A stretch of 7,427 nt of DNA, taken from the NCBI GenBank assembly GCA_937915335.1, contig CALDLZ010000116.1, positions 1 to 7,427 on the forward strand, read 5' to 3'. Source of the stretch: an uncultured Faecalibacterium sp. Its GTDB lineage: Bacteria > Bacillota > Clostridia > Oscillospirales > Ruminococcaceae. The notes under the pieces are model-generated. The model was given only the letters and a program-made list of their open reading frames with translations. It was not told the DNA's origin and did no database searches. Made by a program: the position numbers and the translations under genes. Numbering within the stretch: position 1 is the first letter of the stretch; each line of letters begins with the position of its first letter. Positions 5,821 through 7,427 of the stretch are shown in pieces.

Positions 5821-7283
5821 TGAACGACGAAACACCGAAACTGATTGCAAAAGTAGAACGTTTTGCCCGAGAGGAACGGCTTTTTGTGCCACCCCGGGAG
5901 GGAACACCGCTGTGCCTGTGCGCCGCTGTTTCGGGCGGGGCCGACAGCATGGCTCTTTTGCGGGTGCTGCTGGAATTGCAGGAGCGCTTTGGGTACACCC
6001 TCTCGGCCTGCCATGTCAACCACGGCTTGCGGGGCGAGACTGCCGACCGGGACGAAGCCTTTGTCCGGGACGAGTGTGCCCGGCTGGGCGTGCCGCTGGC
6101 GGTACTTCGCCCGGCGGATGTGGGGATGGCTGTGCCGCCCCACGCCGGGGAGGACTGGGCCCGCAGGCTCCGCTACGCCTGCTTTGAGCAGGTGCTGGCG
6201 GGCGGGATAGACTGCATCGCAACGGCCCATACTGCTACTGACCAGGCCGAGACACTATTGTTCCGGCTGGCCCGGGGAACGGGTCTGCACGGGGCAGGGG
6301 GCATCCGGCCCAGGAGGCCCGGTTACTGCCGCCCGCTGCTGGGGCTGACCCGGGCGGAGACGGAAAAAATCTGCACCGCCTTTGGGCAGGCGTGGATGAC
6401 GGATGAGACGAACGCGTCCGATGTCTACGCCCGCAACCGCCTGCGGCACGCGGCGCTCCCGGCTCTGCGCGCGGCCAATGAAGCCGCCGAAGAGAACCTC
6501 GCCCGCTTCTGCGAAAAGGCCGCCCGAGCGGATGCCTATTTTGCACGGCAGGCAGAACAACTGCTGACCATCGCGCGTCTGGATGCGGCCCAGGAGGCGG
6601 TCAAAAAACCGGGAGTGCAGACGGCGTGGCGGCTGGAACCGCTGCAAAGCACTGACCCAATCATTCTGGAAGCGGCCCTGCACTGCCTTGTTGCCCCGGT
6701 GCGGGACACGGAGGAAAAGTATATCCGCCTGCTGGTGCGGCTGGTGGAGCAGGGGAGCGGGGCCGTTCAGCTGACGGACAGCATTCGCTTCTGCGCGGGC
6801 GGGGGCGTGTTCTGGCAGGAGTGCTGCCAGCGGCAGGCACCTGCCGACTCTGCGTTTTCCATCCCCTTTGCCCCCGCTGATGGAGTGAAAATTGCCCTGC
6901 CTGGGGGGCAAATTCTCAAAACCAGGCTTTTTGCGGGCGGTTTTCGAGAAAAAACACAGGGTGTTCATAAAAAAGACTTAAAAAATCGGGCGGATTATGC
7001 TAGAATAACTTTGTTATATCCTGCCCTTACTCTGCGTACCCGCCAGCCGGGGGATCGATTCCGGCCGGCGGGGCGGGGCTTGAGCAAGCCCCTGCGCAAA
7101 TGGATGAATGAGGCAGGCATCCCTGCCGGGAAACGAGAGGGTCTGCCGCTGGTGGCGGCGGGCAGCGAGATTTTGTGGGTCTGCGGCGAGGGCTTTGCCG
7201 AGGGGCTGGCCCCGGGTGCCGACACGACACAGATCTTGCAGATGGAATTGGAAAATGGAGGAACAACGCATGAGCATGAATGA
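5820..7283 (+). CDS. tilS: tRNA(Ile)-lysidine synthase
   Basis: A cytosolic N-type ATP pyrophosphatase that puts lysine on C34 of tRNA-Ile(CAU), changing its codon from AUG to AUA and its charging from Met to Ile; essential in most bacteria. The 487 residues show the PP-loop SGGADS (38-43), HVNHGLRG (65-72), AHTATDQAET (136-145), RPLLGLTR (171-178) and WMTDETNASDVYARNRLRH (192-210). The TilS C-terminal domain is at about 400-465 (LRTRQPGDRF, LRKWMNEAGIP). The usual HHxDDQ is TATDQ here, keeping the second Asp, Gln, Glu and Thr. The start is taken as ATG 5820, one base overlapping the dnaB stop (TGATG). No clear ribosome binding site precedes it, suggesting reinitiation. Upstream in-frame ATG 5721 would add 33 residues inside dnaB and is rejected. 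The 3' part has an A+T-rich patch with a likely promoter, and the last codons overlap hpt by 14 bases. Confidence 0.94.
   Translation: MNDETPKLIAKVERFAREERLFVPPREGTPLCLCAAVSGGADSMALLRVLLELQERFGYTLSACHVNHGLRGETADRDEAFVRDECARLGVPLAVLRPADVGMAVPPHAGEDWARRLRYACFEQVLAGGIDCIATAHTATDQAETLLFRLARGTGLHGAGGIRPRRPGYCRPLLGLTRAETEKICTAFGQAWMTDETNASDVYARNRLRHAALPALRAANEAAEENLARFCEKAARADAYFARQAEQLLTIARLDAAQEAVKKPGVQTAWRLEPLQSTDPIILEAALHCLVAPVRDTEEKYIRLLVRLVEQGSGAVQLTDSIRFCAGGGVFWQECCQRQAPADSAFSIPFAPADGVKIALPGGQILKTRLFAGGFREKTQGVHKKDLKNRADYARITLLYPALTLRTRQPGDRFRPAGRGLSKPLRKWMNEAGIPAGKREGLPLVAAGSEILWVCGEGFAEGLAPGADTTQILQMELENGGTTHEHE
6978..7006 (+). promoter_or_regulatory. Likely internal promoter in tilS, driving hpt
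   Basis: TTAAAA (6978-6983, four of six consensus matches) and TAGAAT (7001-7006, five of six) are 17 bases apart, and TGC just before the -10 makes it an extended -10. It sits in an A+T-rich patch (42 of 60 bases at 6961-7020 are A or T) within an otherwise GC-rich gene, about 260 bases before hpt. It lies in the linker before the TilS C-terminal domain, where residue choice is freer. Prediction from sequence only. Confidence 0.5.
7257..7261 (+). promoter_or_regulatory. Ribosome binding site deciding the hpt start
   Basis: GGAGG lies eight bases before ATG 7270 and 14 before the second ATG at 7276. Spacing favours 7270. The site is inside the last codons of tilS. Confidence 0.7.
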
Positions 7284-7427
7284 TGATATCAAGGATGTTT
7301 TGGTCAGCGAGAAAGCGCTGAAAGAAAAGGTCGCTGAGCTGGGCGCAAAGATCAGCAGGGATTACGAGGGGAAGAATCTGGTTCTGGTCTCCATCCTCAA
7401 GGGCTCCGTAGTCTTTATGGCCGACCT
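7270..7427 (+). CDS. hpt: Hypoxanthine phosphoribosyltransferase, N-terminal part (3' end cut by window edge)
   Basis: Only 52 complete codons are in view. The protein begins MSMNDDIKDVLVSEKALKEK, followed by VAELGAKISRDYEGKN and then LVLVSILKGSVVFMADL. The LVLVSILKGS stretch (about 37-46) is the first core strand plus the pyrophosphate-binding loop (LKGS) of purine phosphoribosyltransferases, and the N-terminal pattern with SEKALKEKVAELG and DYEGKN is typical of bacterial Hpt. The enzyme salvages hypoxanthine (and usually guanine) with PRPP to give IMP (GMP). The tilS-hpt neighbourhood, often followed by ftsH in Firmicutes, supports the call. The start at 7270 overlaps tilS by 14 bases. The PRPP-binding motif lies beyond the window, so completeness cannot be judged. 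Confidence 0.92.
   Translation, partial: MSMNDDIKDVLVSEKALKEKVAELGAKISRDYEGKNLVLVSILKGSVVFMAD

Noticed and set aside
4360..5907. A 515-codon open frame on the minus strand opposite dnaB
   Set aside because: It has the same cause: the frame mirrors dnaB codons, runs from the terminator into tilS, shows no family motifs, and dnaB is certain.

Overview
This window is a dense, single-strand (+) run of core bacterial genes. All seven genes are protein-coding, and I see no mobile elements, RNA genes or CRISPR. The gene content (RNase J, a GdpP-type cyclic-di-AMP phosphodiesterase, the gdpP–rplI–dnaB order, and tilS followed by hpt), strong AGGAGG-type ribosome binding sites and a high G+C content (about 60% by eye) point to a high-GC Firmicute (Clostridia). 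It is most likely an Oscillospiraceae/Ruminococcaceae gut anaerobe of the Faecalibacterium/Gemmiger/Subdoligranulum type. That placement is inference from sequence character, not a search result.

Layout: (1) 2-634, the 3' part of ribonuclease J, cut by the window's left edge. (2) 681-2690, gdpP, the membrane-anchored c-di-AMP phosphodiesterase with two N-terminal transmembrane segments, degenerate PAS and GGDEF domains, and DHH/DHHA1 catalytic domains. (3) 2687-3790, glf, UDP-galactopyranose mutase, overlapping gdpP by ATGA. (4) A short intergenic region (3791-3881) with a near-consensus sigma-A promoter and a leader hairpin. (5) 3882-4337, rplI (ribosomal protein bL9), followed by a strong intrinsic terminator (4352-4380). 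(6) 4417-5820, dnaB, the replicative helicase. (7) 5820-7283, tilS, tRNA(Ile)-lysidine synthase, sharing one base with the dnaB stop. (8) 7270-7427, the 5' part of hpt, hypoxanthine phosphoribosyltransferase, cut by the right edge. The longest gap between genes is 91 bases.

The genes appear to form two transcription segments. rnj-gdpP-glf are read together with no promoter or terminator visible between them. rplI-dnaB-tilS-hpt start from the promoter at 3805-3833, but a terminator after rplI should let only part of the transcription reach dnaB. A second likely promoter (extended -10, in a locally A+T-rich patch) lies inside the 3' part of tilS and would give hpt its own supply.

I found no convincing new system. 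The points most worth a second look are glf wedged into the otherwise conserved gdpP-rplI-dnaB block with translational overlap to gdpP, the rplI/dnaB attenuating terminator, and the intragenic promoter in tilS.
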